Below the pieces are notes generated by a model. It was not told the DNA's origin and did no database searches. It saw only the letters and a list, made by a program, of their open reading frames with translations. Below are positions 1-11,575 of a stretch of 64,000 nt of DNA, in pieces; position 1 is the first letter of the stretch; each line of letters opens with the position of its first letter. The stretch comes from Elmis aenea (taxonomy: Eukaryota; Arthropoda; Insecta; Coleoptera; Elmidae), in NCBI GenBank assembly GCA_947652605.1, contig OX393577.1:57932108-57996107 (forward strand), given 5' to 3'. Both the position numbers and the translations under genes were made by a program.

Positions 1-1455
1 AAATTAGGTCAATATTCCAGATTAATTAAATGTGGACAGTAATCGTTATCAGCATGTAAAACATTTCCAGTGTTTTATTAACTTTTTATCCAAAAAAAAT
101 GTTTAATTTTCGATCACTTAAACTTTATTGTTTAAGCTGCAAATATATCAAAAATAACGTATTTGTTTTAATATTATAATTAGTATTAAATAATTATTTC
201 TAATAAAATTCATGTATTGACCAGTGTATTGATGTAACATTTGGCGTCTTTTGGATGTGACTAAACCCATACAAAACTTAAGATTGTTTTCTTGTCACGT
301 AACTGGTGAAGCAGAAATGTACAAACGTAAATATATCATGCACGTTTTAAACTAGTAAAAACAACGTGGGCAAATATGCTAATGTAATAGTTAATAAATT
401 TAACAACTTTATCGTTCCAGTTTTAACATAAATATAGTTTTAAAATTTTACTTTTATCTTTGTTGTCTTTTTAAACCGAATGATCTTAAAATAAAAATAT
501 TATTTACATTATCGCCAATTGTATAGCCGTCTTTACTCACATGATGAAACCATATTCCACGACATTCTAAACCCTCTAACTGATTATGACGAGCTCAGTT
601 TCGCAAGGGTTTTATGTGCCCAAACTGGAAATTACGAACTGCACTCGTTGTCACCAAAACGTCTGGTTTTTTATACAACCTAACAATATGCATCTTAAAC
701 TGAGAGTTCTTAAAGCAGATCATCCTTCGGATTCGAATTTCTAAAGCTCGAAGTGGTGCAGTGTTGCCAAAATAAAGAAAAACATTTCTATGAAATTTAA
801 AAAGTATGCGTTTTTAAGTTTTTTCCATGCGTATAACTTAATAACTTCTTTATTGATTATCGTATTTCAGCGATTTTTTAAAAATTATTTTCTTCCTATA
901 GCCGAATTGCAGTGTGAGAAATTATTCTTCACGAAATATAATAACTAAGCCAAAGGTCTGTGTGGCGTCCTAATGTGTAAACTTTTTTTTAACACTGTTA
1001 TTTTCCGAATAATAATACCAACAGCACTTTTAAAATTTAGATCACAGTAAACTAACCTTTATGCAAGATATAATAGTTTATTATTTATCTCTTATTTCAT
1101 ATTTAGAAAATTGAAAAATACCTATAAAAATTTAAAAATCATGCCATTTTGTTGATGTTTCTCAGGCAGCAAAAATACTAGCCAAATTGAAAATGAATGT
1201 GAAGAATCTTACTTTTTTTAAATTCTGAACAACTTTTATATTTACACTTTTGTCGTAAAATAATCAGGAGAGCCAATATTTACAACTACATATTTAATTT
1301 TGCATGGTAAAGTCATCTAAATTAATTAGCCTATTAAAGGTTTTATGATAATTTTAAATTTTTACGCATGAAAACACATTTTTAAAATAGCCCAATTTCC
1401 CACAAAGTTATTTAACTTAAAAACAGGTAATAAGGAACTTTGAAAGCTTCAAATT
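1..1455. other. A+T-rich stretch without recognised genes
   Basis: No open frame, transposon end, tandem repeat or RNA gene stands out here. The composition is strongly A+T-rich with many short homopolymers, as in the other spacers of the window. A decayed repeat or a regulatory element could be present without being visible by eye. Confidence 0.5.
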
Positions 1456-1490
1456 ATGGTGCCTTTCCACGTGAAAGTAACTATCGAGAG
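1456..1490 (+). mobile_element. Solo end of the ATGGTGCC hairpin MITE
   Basis: The segment begins ATGGTGCCTTTCCACGTG and continues through a CTATCGAGAG block. It matches the outer arm of the two complete 142-bp hairpin elements at 41086-41227 and 44533-44674, but with a short deletion, and the second arm is absent. It is best read as a truncated copy. Confidence 0.7.
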
Positions 1491-1852
1491 TTTGACCAAC
1501 TGTAAAAAACACCCTGTAAAAAAATTTAAAATATAGCTAGCGCAAAGTGTTAATTAATCGATTGTCAATCTAATTTTTAAACCAAATTCTACTGCCTCCT
1601 TAAGAACCTAAATGTTAAAAAAAGTGCTGTATCGCTCAAAATTTTTATGGTAATGTAAATTTACAAAAACGATTGACTTTAGAGCCATATACCTATTCTT
1701 CTACATTTTTTAAAGTAAATTAAAAGAGGAATTCACATATGTTAAACTATACAGAGTGTTTTATTTAAAACTAGCGTAGTGACCCGGCTTCGCTCGGTGA
1801 ATTTTTTTATCAATCACAGACTACTCGCGCTTCGCGCTCGCGCCCGTTGGAC

Positions 1853-1998
1853 GTTTTTGACCTTTTGAGAATTTTGGATCTTTTGGGAGTTTTTGTATCT
1901 ATTGAGAATTTTTGTATATATTGAGAATTTTGAAACTTTTGTGATATTTGGATCTTTTGGGAATTTTGGTTCTTTTGGGAATTTTTGGAACTTTTGGG
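1853..1998. repeat. Degenerate T-rich minisatellite
   Basis: Roughly 15-bp units with the core CTTTTGGGAATTTTGG are repeated about nine times with substitutions. The array lies inside the retroposon-like repeat. The short open frames that cross it on both strands are products of the repeat and are not called as genes. Confidence 0.75.
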
Positions 1999-2084
1999 AA
2001 TTCTCATATAGCCTATGTTCTTTCCATGGTCCTATAGATTGTCTGTGCCAAATTTGGTCAGGATCGGATGAGTGGTATAGGAAT

Positions 2085-2923
2085 TAGGGTTTCTCATATT
2101 TGACCATTTTGCTTGTCCCGGGATTCCGGGAAGAAATCGGCCTTTGTCCCGGGATGTAATAAATTATGTCAATATATTTTTTAATAAATAACCCAAAAAA
2201 TTAAGGGAACGGTTTATTACTTAAAAACAACTCCAAGTCATATATGTAATACATTTTGCTCCATGATTATTATAAATAATTCAATAATATTGGTGAGAGA
2301 AACATACATTTGGGAATTATACCCTTTCTATTCCAATTTCATATTTATGAATACAATAACATAATTTTTACAATGAATTTTTGTAATGTGATTTAAGAAA
2401 ACAAAGGTGGTCTGTGCTTCAGTCAATTAGTATTTTTCTTAATTTATAAGAAAAAGTCCTGCTGCATAAAATGCTCTCTCAGTCTCTATTGACGTAGGTG
2501 AAATTGTCTTAAAAGCATCTAGCACCAAAGAAACATCGTTATTATCAATAAAATTTCATTTATAAGCTATTTTGCTTTGAATTATCAGGGTACACAAAAA
2601 TAAAACTGTAAACGTATTTTGAAGATATTAACTTTGTCATGTAGATCGGGCTTCTTTGCGCCATACTAAAAGAGAAAAATTATTTTGAAATAAAAATAAA
2701 GTTTTTCCATAATTTACTGTTACTAAAGATATTTTAAGTATAAAATTCTGATAAGTTATGATAGTATTACAAAGATCTTAGCACAAAATAAACGAAAATA
2801 ACACTTTTTTAAAATCCCGGGAATTCCCGGGACAAAAAGCATTTCCCGGGAAATATAAAATAGCTTAAAATGGACCGGGATCCCGGGAACCCGGGATCCC
2901 GGGATCCCGGGAAAGAAACCCTA
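2085..2923 (-). mobile_element. hAT element, CCCGGG-rich family, TSD ATAGGAAT
   Basis: The termini are inverted repeats (TAGGGTTTCT at the left, AGAAACCCTA at the right). The element is flanked by perfect 8-bp duplications ATAGGAAT at 2077-2084 and 2924-2931. Eight-base duplications plus a decayed hAT dimerisation domain on the minus strand identify a hAT-superfamily element. Stacked CCCGGG motifs fill the subterminal regions. The element at 57693-58468 has the same kind of end (TAGGGATTCTG) and the same CCCGGG enrichment, so the two belong to one family. Confidence 0.88.
2439..2549 (-). pseudogene. hAT transposase C-terminal dimerisation fragment
   Basis: About 36 codons read on the minus strand before a stop. 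They contain PTSIETERAFYAAGLF, which matches the conserved S-x-x-x-E-R-x-F-S-x-A-G core of the hAT C-terminal dimerisation domain. The usual Lys/Arg-rich stretch after it is cut by a stop at 2439-2441. Upstream catalytic regions are missing, so this is a relic inside a deletion derivative and cannot be an active transposase. Confidence 0.75.
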
Positions 2924-2973
2924 ATAGGAATGCATAAAGGACAAACATACATACATACATTCATTTTTATATA

Positions 2974-4643
2974 CAGGGTGTCCCCGTTATCACCGCGAAT
3001 ATTTTTAGTGGTGATAGAGGACCTTTTTCTAAGAAAAAATTTTAAGTAAAATTTTTTCCTAAAATCAAATGCTAAGCTGATATCAACACTTACTTGATTT
3101 TTTTACACTTCTGCATTTATAAGACTCTGTAGCCGAAAATATCAATTTTATCGTAAAATACCTTCAAGCTTTTTAATAGAACATAAAATTCTCTACAAAA
3201 TTAGTTTTATTTATTTTTTGTCTACAGGCAATGATCTAAAAGTTATAAGGCAGTTTGTCCAAAAAAATGTAAAAAATTTACAAAATGTAATTGTTTCTTA
3301 GACTTTGCAACCGCTGTATCTTTAAAACGAAAGGTTGTACAAAAAAATTGACGGCTCATTCCGGATAGCAAATTTTATGGGCTACAACTTTGGTCCAGTG
3401 AAAGTTTTGGAAAATCAAACCGATTTTTCGGAAAAGCTGAAAATAAGGAACAGAGTGTAAAAAAAAAATCCGAGAAAAAATGTTTTTTATTTAAAAATGC
3501 TTTTAAAGAGAGTGCGATTATGAACTGAAAATGATGGAGGTCATTTTGAACACTTATTGAAGTAATTTTGTGATAACATGTTAATTTTATTGTGTTGATG
3601 AATTTGCATTGTTTTGCATTTTATCGTTTTTTTTTCTTCACCTTTTTCACTATTATCAACACTTCTATGATATATTTAGTTTTTTATTGAACAACATATT
3701 TATGTAGTCCGTTAAAAGCCTTATCCGCAATAGGCATCCGTTTTGCTCTACGACGTTTTGTTAAAAACATGCAGCATTTTTAAAAATTATTTATATGCTA
3801 TTTTACAATTTCTTGTTAAATTTGTTCGTTAGCTCCTTAAAAAGATGATAAGGGGTGGTTGTCTGAAGAATTTCAAACTTCATAAAAAGCTTTGAAATTG
3901 ATGAGATACATAATTTTATGAATGGTGACGATGCTATGGCATTTTTAAATAGAAAATATCATTATTCCCCGTTTTTTTTTCTTCGAAAACGATAAAATGT
4001 AAAACAATGCAAATCCATCTGGACGCAATAAAATTAACATGTAACCACAAAATTACTTCAATAAGTGTTCAAAATGACCTCCATCATTTTCAGTTCATAA
4101 TCGCACTCTTTTTAAAAGCATTTTTAAATACAAAACATTATTTCTAGGATTTTTTTTTACACTCTATTCCTTATTTTCAGCTTTTCCGGAAAATCGGTTA
4201 GATTTTCCAAAACTTTCACTGGACCAAAGTTGTAGCCCATAAAATTTGCTATCCGGAATGGGCCGTCGGTTTTTTTGTACAACCTTTCGTTTTAAAGATA
4301 CAGCGGTTGCAAAGTCTAAGAAACAATTACATTTTGTAAATTTTTTACATTTTTGTGTACAAACTGCCTTATAACTTTTAAACCATTGCCTGTAGACAAA
4401 AAATAAATAAAACTAATTTTGTAGAGAATTTCATGTTCTATTAAAAGACTTTAAGGTATTTTACGATAAAATTGATATTTTTGGCTACAGAGTCTTACAA
4501 ATGCAGAAGTGTAAAAAAATCAAGTAAGTGTTGATATCAGCTTTGCATTTGATTTTAGGAAAAAATTTTACTTGAAATTGTTTCTTAGAAAAAGGTCCTC
4601 TATCACCACTTAAAATATTCGCGGTGATAACGGGGACACCCTG
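2974..4643. mobile_element. 1.67-kb foldback element, CAGGGTGTCCCC family
   Basis: The sequence starts CAGGGTGTCCCCGTTATCAC at 2974 and closes with its reverse complement at 4643. Both ends abut TA (TATA) flanks. Arms of roughly 650 bp (2974-3630 and 3985-4643) are near-perfect reverse complements around a ~350-bp centre. No transposase is present. The flanks rejoin as the tail of the retroposon-like repeat, so insertion at a TA/TATA site is likely. A partial copy, corresponding to the right arm, lies at 46979-47603. Confidence 0.88.
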
Positions 4644-4649
4644 TATATA

Positions 4650-5464
4650 GATTGCAAAGTGTCCGTTTCCGGTTGAACCGAACGCTTAGTTACCAAATTT
4701 CATTGTAGTATATTTTATAATATTTTAGATATTTGTCTGTTTCCATACTTTTGCGCAACCCTGTATTTAAAATCAATAATTTTACGACCTTTATTATATT
4801 TTGTACCGCCAAATATTAATTTCTTTAATCAAAAAGTTAATTGTTAGAGAGTGTGTTAATTTGGAAACGTTATAAATTAAAGTGTAGACAGGATAACGAG
4901 ATATTACCGAATAAAACACATGATTGAAATTACTTTTAATGAGTTCTCTTAACGAATTTGAGTTACCTTCCGCGTCAAACAATAAGTTAAAGAGGAAATG
5001 TTTGTTAACTACTTCTCAAACCGCATCCTTCGTTGCACTTTTATTTAAGTGGCCTTAATAGTTACTTAACTTTTACAATTAAAACTTTCCAACATGGCAA
5101 AAAATCGCGGTAACTATATTTAAAACGAGTTGTTTTTTATACACAAAAAGTTACATCAAGTTGCTTTAATGGAACGGCAGTACAGCTGCTATATATTTAA
5201 CGCTTCGTTCGACGTTAAATGTACACTAATGTTTTGTGGTTAGACTAGGACCGAGCTGAAATTATTGAGTATTTGAAAAACAAACTAGTGGTCGTGAAAA
5301 GCAACGTCCTCACCTTCATATAATTCAGTTTTTTACATGTCATTTGAGGTTAAATTGTCGAAATCAAGTTGGTTATTGTCCAGGGGATAATTGTTCTAAA
5401 CCCTTCTCAATAATGTTGATACAATTTTTTTTCCAAACTTTTTTTTTAAGACACAGGTCTAAAG
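4650..5464. other. Spacer without recognised feature
   Basis: No coding exon, transposon terminus or RNA gene is recognised between the foldback at 2974-4643 and the hAT end at 5465. Short open frames here look random for this composition. Confidence 0.45.
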
Positions 5465-5560
5465 CAGGGGTCGGCAACCCTTGGCACGCCTGCCAGTAAG
5501 TGGCACGCGACAATATTGTGAGTGGCATATTGAAAAAAAAAACTTATTTTTTATGAGTTT
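5465..5560 (+). mobile_element. hAT 5' terminus (CAGGGGTCGGCAACC)
   Basis: CAGGGGTCGGCAACCCTTGG followed by GGCACGCC-type motifs is a typical left end of Buster/SPIN-like hAT elements. No matching right end lies nearby. The only compatible end in the window is at 23223, which reads GCCAACCCTG on this strand. The 8-bp flanks of the two ends (GTCTAAAG and CTCTATAA) agree at only five of eight positions. The inner boundary is arbitrary. Confidence 0.55.
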
Positions 5561-6087
5561 AAGGTGGCAAAATATAAAAATCGCTGGACCAAAACTTTAA
5601 AAATAATAAATTGAATCGAAAAAAAAACAACTTTTAAGCATTTAAGCATGTTGCCGATTCCTGGTCAAGAGCAATTATTGCACAATGAAAAACTAATATA
5701 ACAACAATTTTTATGACAAACTCTTTTATTTTTTGACCGGCTGTACATTTCTCAGTGGTTGGTTTTTAACTACCTAATCGCGACCGTCCCAATATTTTGG
5801 GTTCTTATTGTCATCCTTTTTTATTGTAGTTGTATGCTTGTCATTATTTCCCATAAAAACCTATTTTACGAGTAGTATGTCCAATTTATGACGTACCTAC
5901 AAATTTATCAGCAAATCGTTTTTGATGGACGAAATCCAAACCCTAACAAAAATTGTACACTCCAAGTTATGGTTGTAATATTTTAACGTTCATTTGTTTT
6001 TCTACGTCGGTCCAGAAAATCAGTTGTTTCCGATCAATTTTTACGCTGGAAAATACATCTTTACTGACCTAGCCCAGAAAGTAACTG

Positions 6088-6101
6088 GTTGCCATGGTAA
6101 T
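6088..6101 (+). promoter_or_regulatory. X-box-like motif 1 (RFX-type site)
   Basis: GTTGCCATGGTAAT differs from the classical X-box GTTGCCATGGTAAC at the last base only. It lies 140 bp upstream of the ATG at 6242, a typical distance for RFX-regulated ciliary genes in animals. It sits inside a ~50-bp block that is repeated once, with a second X-box-like motif in the second copy. Confidence 0.6.
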
Positions 6102-6137
6102 AACAACTCTTTAGCGGCCTAGGCCGGAAAGTAGCTG

Positions 6138-6151
6138 GTTACCATGGTGAT
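6138..6151 (+). promoter_or_regulatory. X-box-like motif 2 (RFX-type site)
   Basis: GTTACCATGGTGAT is a second near-consensus X-box, 90 bp upstream of the ATG at 6242 and exactly 50 bp downstream of the first. The surrounding blocks (GAAAGTAACTGGTT and GAAAGTAGCTGGTT) are clearly duplicates, so the promoter carries a tandem duplication of the site. An X-box-like string also occurs inside a foldback element at 40283, so the motif alone is not proof. Confidence 0.55.
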
Positions 6152-6241
6152 GAGTTGTTTTGTTGATTTGCGCTGTCAAACAAGCTTCGTTGTACCACCA
6201 AGCGAGTTTTCACCTGTCGTTTGTTAAGTTATTATATAATT

Positions 6242-6774
6242 ATGGATGGTGACGATAGTGATTTTGGTGTCAGTGGCGGACGCAGAAAAAATATTGTACG
6301 TATCATACCCGTTAAGTGTCTTTACTGAACTCGTATACTTTCAGGACTCGCCTACGGCTCGTCCAAAAACTGTCTACTCGTCCAGTAAAGTACCACTTTC
6401 CGGTCTTGGTACGTAGATAGCTATTAACTAAAGTTAAAGCCTTATAACTTAGCCCTTTTGAAGTGTTACATGTGTTAGTAAGTTAGTAAGTGATCCGTCA
6501 GTATTTGTTTCATGTTATTCATTTAAAAGTAAATTAAAGAACACTGAAGTAAAATTAAAATAATTGATGCCAGGCAAAATGTCACAACATACATCAGCTT
6601 AATATTTTTGGACAATAAATATTAATAATCGGATAGTATATATGCGTTCAAATTAAAATGATTTATTTTACTGAAATTGTCAATAGTTTACCATTTCTAA
6701 TTTCTTGTCATTATTTTATGTTAGAAAAAGTTGCTAAAGACAACAACATGCAAGGAGCTGCTGCATTCTTGTAA
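6242..6774 (+). CDS. Candidate three-exon gene for a 55-aa microprotein
   Basis: I infer exons 6242-6295, 6345-6408 and 6725-6774. Joined, they give 55 codons plus a stop. Exon 1 encodes an acidic N-terminus (MDGDDSDFGVSGGRRKNI) and ends at GTACGT. A 49-bp intron, with a branch-point-like CTGAAC, ends TACTTTCAG. Exon 2 encodes a Ser/Thr/Pro-rich middle (DSPTARPKTVYSSSKVPLSG...) and ends at a second GTACGT. The second intron (316 bp) ends TTATGTTAG. Exon 3 encodes EKVAKDNNMQGAAAFL and a TAA stop. Reading phase is kept across both junctions. There is no signal peptide, membrane segment or known domain. Two X-box-like motifs upstream suggest RFX control and perhaps a ciliary or sensory-neuron role; that is inference. 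I do not recognise the family. Without transcript data the exons remain predictions. Confidence 0.55.
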
Positions 6775-6895
6775 CATTTTCCTGTGCTCTAAATTGCATT
6801 GTTTCTGTCTCTAATTAAACAACTAGTAACTGCGTTAGAACTTCGAGCATGCAAGAAATTGAGTTATCATTTCAACCTCTTTAACATTCAGCGAC

Positions 6896-6901
6896 AATAA
6901 A
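6896..6901 (+). terminator. Polyadenylation signal AATAAA
   Basis: An AATAAA hexamer lies 122 bp after the stop codon of the three-exon candidate gene, with no transposon sequence in between. It would end a short 3' UTR. The hexamer is common by chance in A+T-rich DNA, so it adds only modest support. Confidence 0.4.
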
Positions 6902-6904
6902 TTA

Positions 6905-7430
6905 CATCTGAAAAGTTGTCACGAGGTATTTTAATTAAATCTTTTACAATCGTACTTTATAAAAATACCCAAGGTAACTCCTATTCGTGAGTAAAAAACG
7001 AAGTCATTTTAAGGAAGAATGAATTTTCAATTCCAAACATATACGTACATTTGTGTGTTGTTTGCATTCAGAAAGTGCTTTTAGATATTTGTAAAGATAT
7101 TCTGCGTACACAGACGAATCAAAGCAACTAAGTAAACTTTAGGGACATAGTCACGTTCTAATAACTGGGATTGTGGACCTTTTAACACGATCGTCTTGAG
7201 CCGTAAAAGCTATCACAGAATTTTGATTGCCGGATATAGAGCAGATATGTTGGGTTAGTGCTTCTCATTATTATGCTTCAGATAAAGGAACGCCTGACGT
7301 CGTGCCCAGAGACCTTTCTTAAAACATTGCAAGATTGTAAAGGATAAAGGGACGTTCTGTAGCAAAAATTTGGTACCAATTGATTCACTCAAACGTATTA
7401 TAATTTTAAATTTAGTTAAATGTTTAAGTA
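6905..7430. other. Spacer without recognised feature
   Basis: Nothing beyond A+T-rich single-copy-looking sequence is visible between the candidate gene's AATAAA and the foldback element starting at 7433. Confidence 0.4.
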
Positions 7431-7432
7431 TA

Positions 7433-9790
7433 CAGGGTCTCCCAGATAACATTTCCAGCATGGGGATCTCGCTTATTATAAGAGATACAGGTTTCTTTAA
7501 ATTGGATGAATTATTTCTTAGTATTCAGATGTTTTAGTAAAAAATATGAAAATGTTATTTTTTCTGTTATAACTTTTTGTCTTAATCATTAAAACTATTT
7601 TATTTGTAATTATTAAATAATATAGACGAGAAAACATAAATTTGCAATTTCATATACAGGGTGTTTGAAATTCGAGTTTAAGCATGGGGATCTCGCTTAT
7701 TATAATAGCTAGAATATACATAGGTTTAAATTCGGCAAAGTTGCTAAATTTGGTGCTCATTTATAATCCGAAGAGAAATTGGAGATATCTCAAACGGTAT
7801 CCGAGAAAATTCGGAAAAACCGGAATATTCTATTTTTGAAAATCGTCTATAACTCCTTCGGAGTTTGAAATATTTCAAATGTGTTAAAACATTGCCCAAG
7901 CAACTTTTTAAGCCGAATCGGATAGTGGTCACAAATTTTTCCTAGGTCGATTCGTTTTTGTTTTAGACAACCAACTTTGTTTTTTCTTATGGGCAGCATA
8001 TCGCGTTTTTCTTCATTATTAAAGTTCATTTTTACGACTAACAGGCCTTCAAAACTTTTAGTTTGTTGATCGGTTGTCATGGAAACAACATAAACTACAA
8101 TGACCGGCCTACCTGATTTATAATGGTTATTGTTAAAACGTATTTTTTCAAATATCACAATGAAAGAAAAAGTAAAATACCATGTGTGATACATCAATGG
8201 ATTTAGAAAAATAAATGCTATTTGATATTGTAAATAGCAAAAATTGCGCCCATAAGAAAAAACAAAGTTGGTTGTCATAAAACAAAAACGAATCGATCTA
8301 GGAAAAATGTGTGACCACCATCCGATTCGGCTTAAAAAGTTGCTTGGGAAATGATTTAACACATTTGAAACTCCGAAGGAGTTAAAGACGATTTTCGTAT
8401 CGTATCAAAAATCGTATTTTCCGGTTTTTCCGAATTTTCTCGGATACCGTTTGAGATATCTCCAATTTCTCTTCGGATTATAAATGAGCACCAAATTTAG
8501 CAACTTTGCCGAGTTTAAACCTATATTCTAGCTATTATAATAAGCGAGATCCCCATGCTTAAACTCGAATTTCAAACACCCTGTATATGAACCCAATAAT
8601 ATAATTTTTACATATTATACCTTTTTAATACTTTTTTATGAAGAATGTAAGCTTTATTTTAGATTTTTTTATCACCTTCCATTTTCGAGATATTTTACCC
8701 CTAATTTAATTTTTTATTTTGGGTCGCGAAGTTTGCTATGGAATAGTTTAATGTGCTTTTTTTCTCTCTTTTAAATGAGATATTACTTACTATATCTATT
8801 TTTATAATTAGTCAGAAAACCAACAAAAATCGTATTTTATCCATCACTTTTCAAGCCATCTATGAAAATAAAAATAAAAAGCAATCAATTAAATGTCAAA
8901 TTACAGTTACCATTTGTTTGCAGTATCATTTATTAAAATTTTATATTATTGTTGTGTAATTCGATAGTCTTTGTATTAATTATTGTTAAAATGATCGCTA
9001 TTCTTTACCATAAAAACTGTGCAGAAGCTGAGTGAATATACTTAAAGCTTTATTCCGAGAGAAGGCTACAAAGAGTGCGTAATTACAGAAATTTGGAAAT
9101 AAATTTTAAGGAATATGTTTTTTTCGAGAAACCAACCAAAAATCCAAAACAAATCAATAAAGAATAAAAATTATCAGATTTTACACAGTTTTTATGGCAA
9201 AGAATGTAGCATTTTAACATATGAAATTTTTAATTATAATTGTACACATGCCCAGATTTATATGATAACAAATTTGCTACAAAGACTATCGAATTGGACA
9301 ACAATACTATGAAATTCTAATAAATGATACCACACAAATAGTAACTATTATTTAACATTTAATTAGTTGATTTTTGTTTTTATTTTCATAGATAGCTTGA
9401 TAAGTGATGCGTAAAATACGATTTTTCTTCTTTTTGTGACTTATTTATAAAAATTGATATAGCAAGTAATATTTCATTTAGCATTTAACTATTTCATAGC
9501 CAACCTCGCGACCCATAAGAAAAAATAAAATTAGGGGCAACATCTCAAAAATAGTAGGTAAGTGACAAAAAAAAATCAAAATATCAGGAACATTCTTCAT
9601 TAAAAAGAACAAATAAAATTGTTTTAATAATTAAAATAAAAAAGTTATGAGAGAAAAGTAAAATTCGACATTTTCATATTTTTTGCTAAAACATATGAAG
9701 TACGCAGAATTCTGTACTTTTAAAACTTGATTGTGGCTTCTTTCACACAAAGGGATAATTAATCTAATTTAAATCTCTTATAATAAGCTT
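7433..9790. mobile_element. Outer foldback element (CTCGCTTATTATAAGAG family), interrupted
   Basis: The left arm starts CAGGGTCTCCCAGATAAC after TA and continues through TCTCGCTTATTATAAGAG. The complementary right arm runs through about 9520-9790 and fades after CTCTTATAATAAGC, so the right terminus is lost. Inside, GGGTCGCGAAG near 8722 pairs with CTCGCGACCC near 9505. A complete 927-bp foldback (7657-8583) is inserted in the left arm; deleting it restores a continuous arm. Related arms occur at 16621-16736, 28436-28830 and 48950-54730. Confidence 0.75.
7657..8583. mobile_element. 927-bp foldback nested in the outer one
   Basis: It starts CAGGGTGTTTGAAATTCGAG and ends in the reverse complement CTCGAATTTCAAACACCCTG, with TA on both sides. 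The palindrome extends through most of its length (arms of about 400 bp). The 171-codon minus-strand open frame across it (7847-8362) spans both arms and has no recognisable homology, so I do not call a gene. The shared block CTCGCTTATTATAA links its ends to those of the host foldback. Confidence 0.88.
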
Positions 9791-9799
9791 TGTCCAATT

Positions 9800-10650
9800 T
9801 AAATTCCTTATTTTTTCTCATTCCAAATATATAAGGGTTGATGTAGTTATTTTTAATAATACGCAAGTTCCAAAGATTTTTTAGTTGTTTTTTTTTAGAA
9901 AAACATAGTAGGTTATAAAAATAAAAAAAAAAAAAAACAAGGTGCAAAACCTTTTAAAAGTCACGTGTAAAATGTAAAATTTAAAATTGGTATTTTATAA
10001 TTCAGTCCTACACCTTACAGTAGAAAGACTCATGATCATCAATAAATCATTTTTTTAAACAAACATATCAATCGCACTGGTAATTATTCTCCTTTAATTG
10101 GATAAATTGAATTAATCTCATTTGACGTCAATATCAGTTTTCAATTTATTATATAGACTCAATCGTTCCACAAAAACAACAAGACAAATCAATTTGTTTA
10201 TCTCTTTTTTTAAGGCTAGTGTGCCACTTTACCGATTCTACGTATTTCCGTGACGTAAAATTTGTTTCCGCAATATGAACACCGTTAATGTCCAAAGGAG
10301 TGGATGTTGTTGCTAAGGTTCCCAATAATTTTAAGCTGCGTTTTACGTCGGATATCTGTCATTCAAGCCAATCTTGCTGAAAACGACAAGCTGTATTAGA
10401 TTTTGAGGCAGATGTTTTCGATTTGGATTCTTTGTCAAATTTATTTTACAGGAAAGACGCCTAAAAACGTATTTACTTTATTCGCTTCTGTAACGACGAA
10501 TTCATCAAATCTGTACCACTAAGAAAATGCTTTATAAAAGCAGTGGTATAAACTGCTCTACGGAAAAACTACTAAAATTTTGATTTTTTCTTATTGCACC
10601 AAAGTACTTGATGTCATTCCCAGTTTCAGTACCGTACGAACGCATTTACA
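9800..10650. other. Spacer, possible old repeat
   Basis: The stretch holds poly(A)/poly(T) runs near 9890-9940 and a mixed-composition block at 10200-10450. That block has a partly open minus frame containing CRFQQDWLE, vaguely like BED/TTF-containing transposon proteins, with a stop inside. The evidence is too thin for a gene call. Confidence 0.35.
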
Positions 10651-11067
10651 ACGGGGCAAGTGCCAAGTGCGCCATGCGCCCTGGACTTAAAAACCCAAGT
10701 TTTCTTAGAAGCTATCGATTTTTGCAATAAATTAAATATAGCCTTGAATATTGTCTAATATAATAAGTCTAAACGAAGAAAAAATGTAAGATGAATTTGC
10801 TGAAGATGAATCACCAGGCTTGGATGTGGTAAAGATGTCATGTTATAATCTTAAAAGATTTTATTTTTATGCAAGTAAAACCGATTTCAATGCATTACAA
10901 ATAATGCAGACGAATTTCATTTTTTAACCGGAGAAGGTTTTATTTCATTGTCTTGTGAAGAATTAAAAAACAAAAAGTACCCAAAATGAATAAGAATAAT
11001 AAGAATTTAAATGTTTTAAACACCAAGTGAAGAATTTTTTAATAGATGAAGATGCTAGCACCATATA

Positions 11068-11575
11068 CAGGGTGAGGCATCACCTATGACACCCCCACTT
11101 ATTTTGTTATTGAAAGAATTATCAAAAAAAGTTTTAAATAAAAGTGGTTTGATACAGTAGTTCCCAAAATACTGTCATGTAATATTTTTGTTTTCTTTTG
11201 TTTTTTTTTAGGAGTTACGGCACCATATTTTTTTTTTTTAATAGCACCATACATATTTTTTATACGGTTTGAAAGACATTTTCTTTCTCTTTTCAATGCA
11301 CTAAAACTTTTATACCCTTACATAATTTTTTTTTAAAGAAAATCGCAAAAGAACAATTTTGTTTCAAAAGCGTTTGGTATTAATTATTTTACATTAGTAG
11401 GCTTTGAAAATGATACAAAATGGTAAAAGATTTAAAAAAAAGTTAATTAGGTTACAATGGTAAACAAAAAACTACTGTAATACATTTTTTACCGTTTTAA
11501 ATATAAAAGAATAAAAATCCTCATTTAAAATCAAACCACTAATCTGCTTTTTTTAACAACAAAATATTTATTATA
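11068..11575. mobile_element. Decayed foldback, CAGGGTGAGGCATC family
   Basis: It starts CAGGGTGAGGCATCACC after TATA. The stretch at 11101-11160 (AGTTTTAAATAAAAGTGG) is roughly complementary to 11496-11580 (AAAATCAAACCACT and neighbours). The right terminus is lost. No coding sequence is seen. Confidence 0.5.

Larger units (their letters stand above)
1770..2971 (+). mobile_element. Retroposon-like repeat (CCCGGCTTCGCTCGG head, TATATA tail), interrupted
   Basis: The repeat starts ACTAGCGTAGTGACCCGGC, holds a short minisatellite, and ends with CATACATACATACATTC followed by a T/TA-rich tail. The same layout (G+C-rich CCCGGC head, a 'ggtc.gatcgg' block near the end, A+C-rich stretch, TATATA tail) recurs in the repeats at 37968-38490 and 41241-41766, so they are probably related non-autonomous retroposons. 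A hAT element (2085-2923) splits this copy, and the foldback at 2974 sits in its TA-rich tail. The retroposon class is inference from the tail structure; no coding part is present. Confidence 0.55.

Noticed and set aside
7847..8362. 171-codon minus-strand open frame
   Set aside because: It spans both arms and the centre of a complete foldback element, has no homology I can name, and mirrors the palindrome.
10255..10450. Open minus frame with CRFQQDWLE, similar to BED/TTF transposon proteins
   Set aside because: Interrupted by a stop and without the Cys/His spacing of a zinc finger; similarity limited to a few residues.
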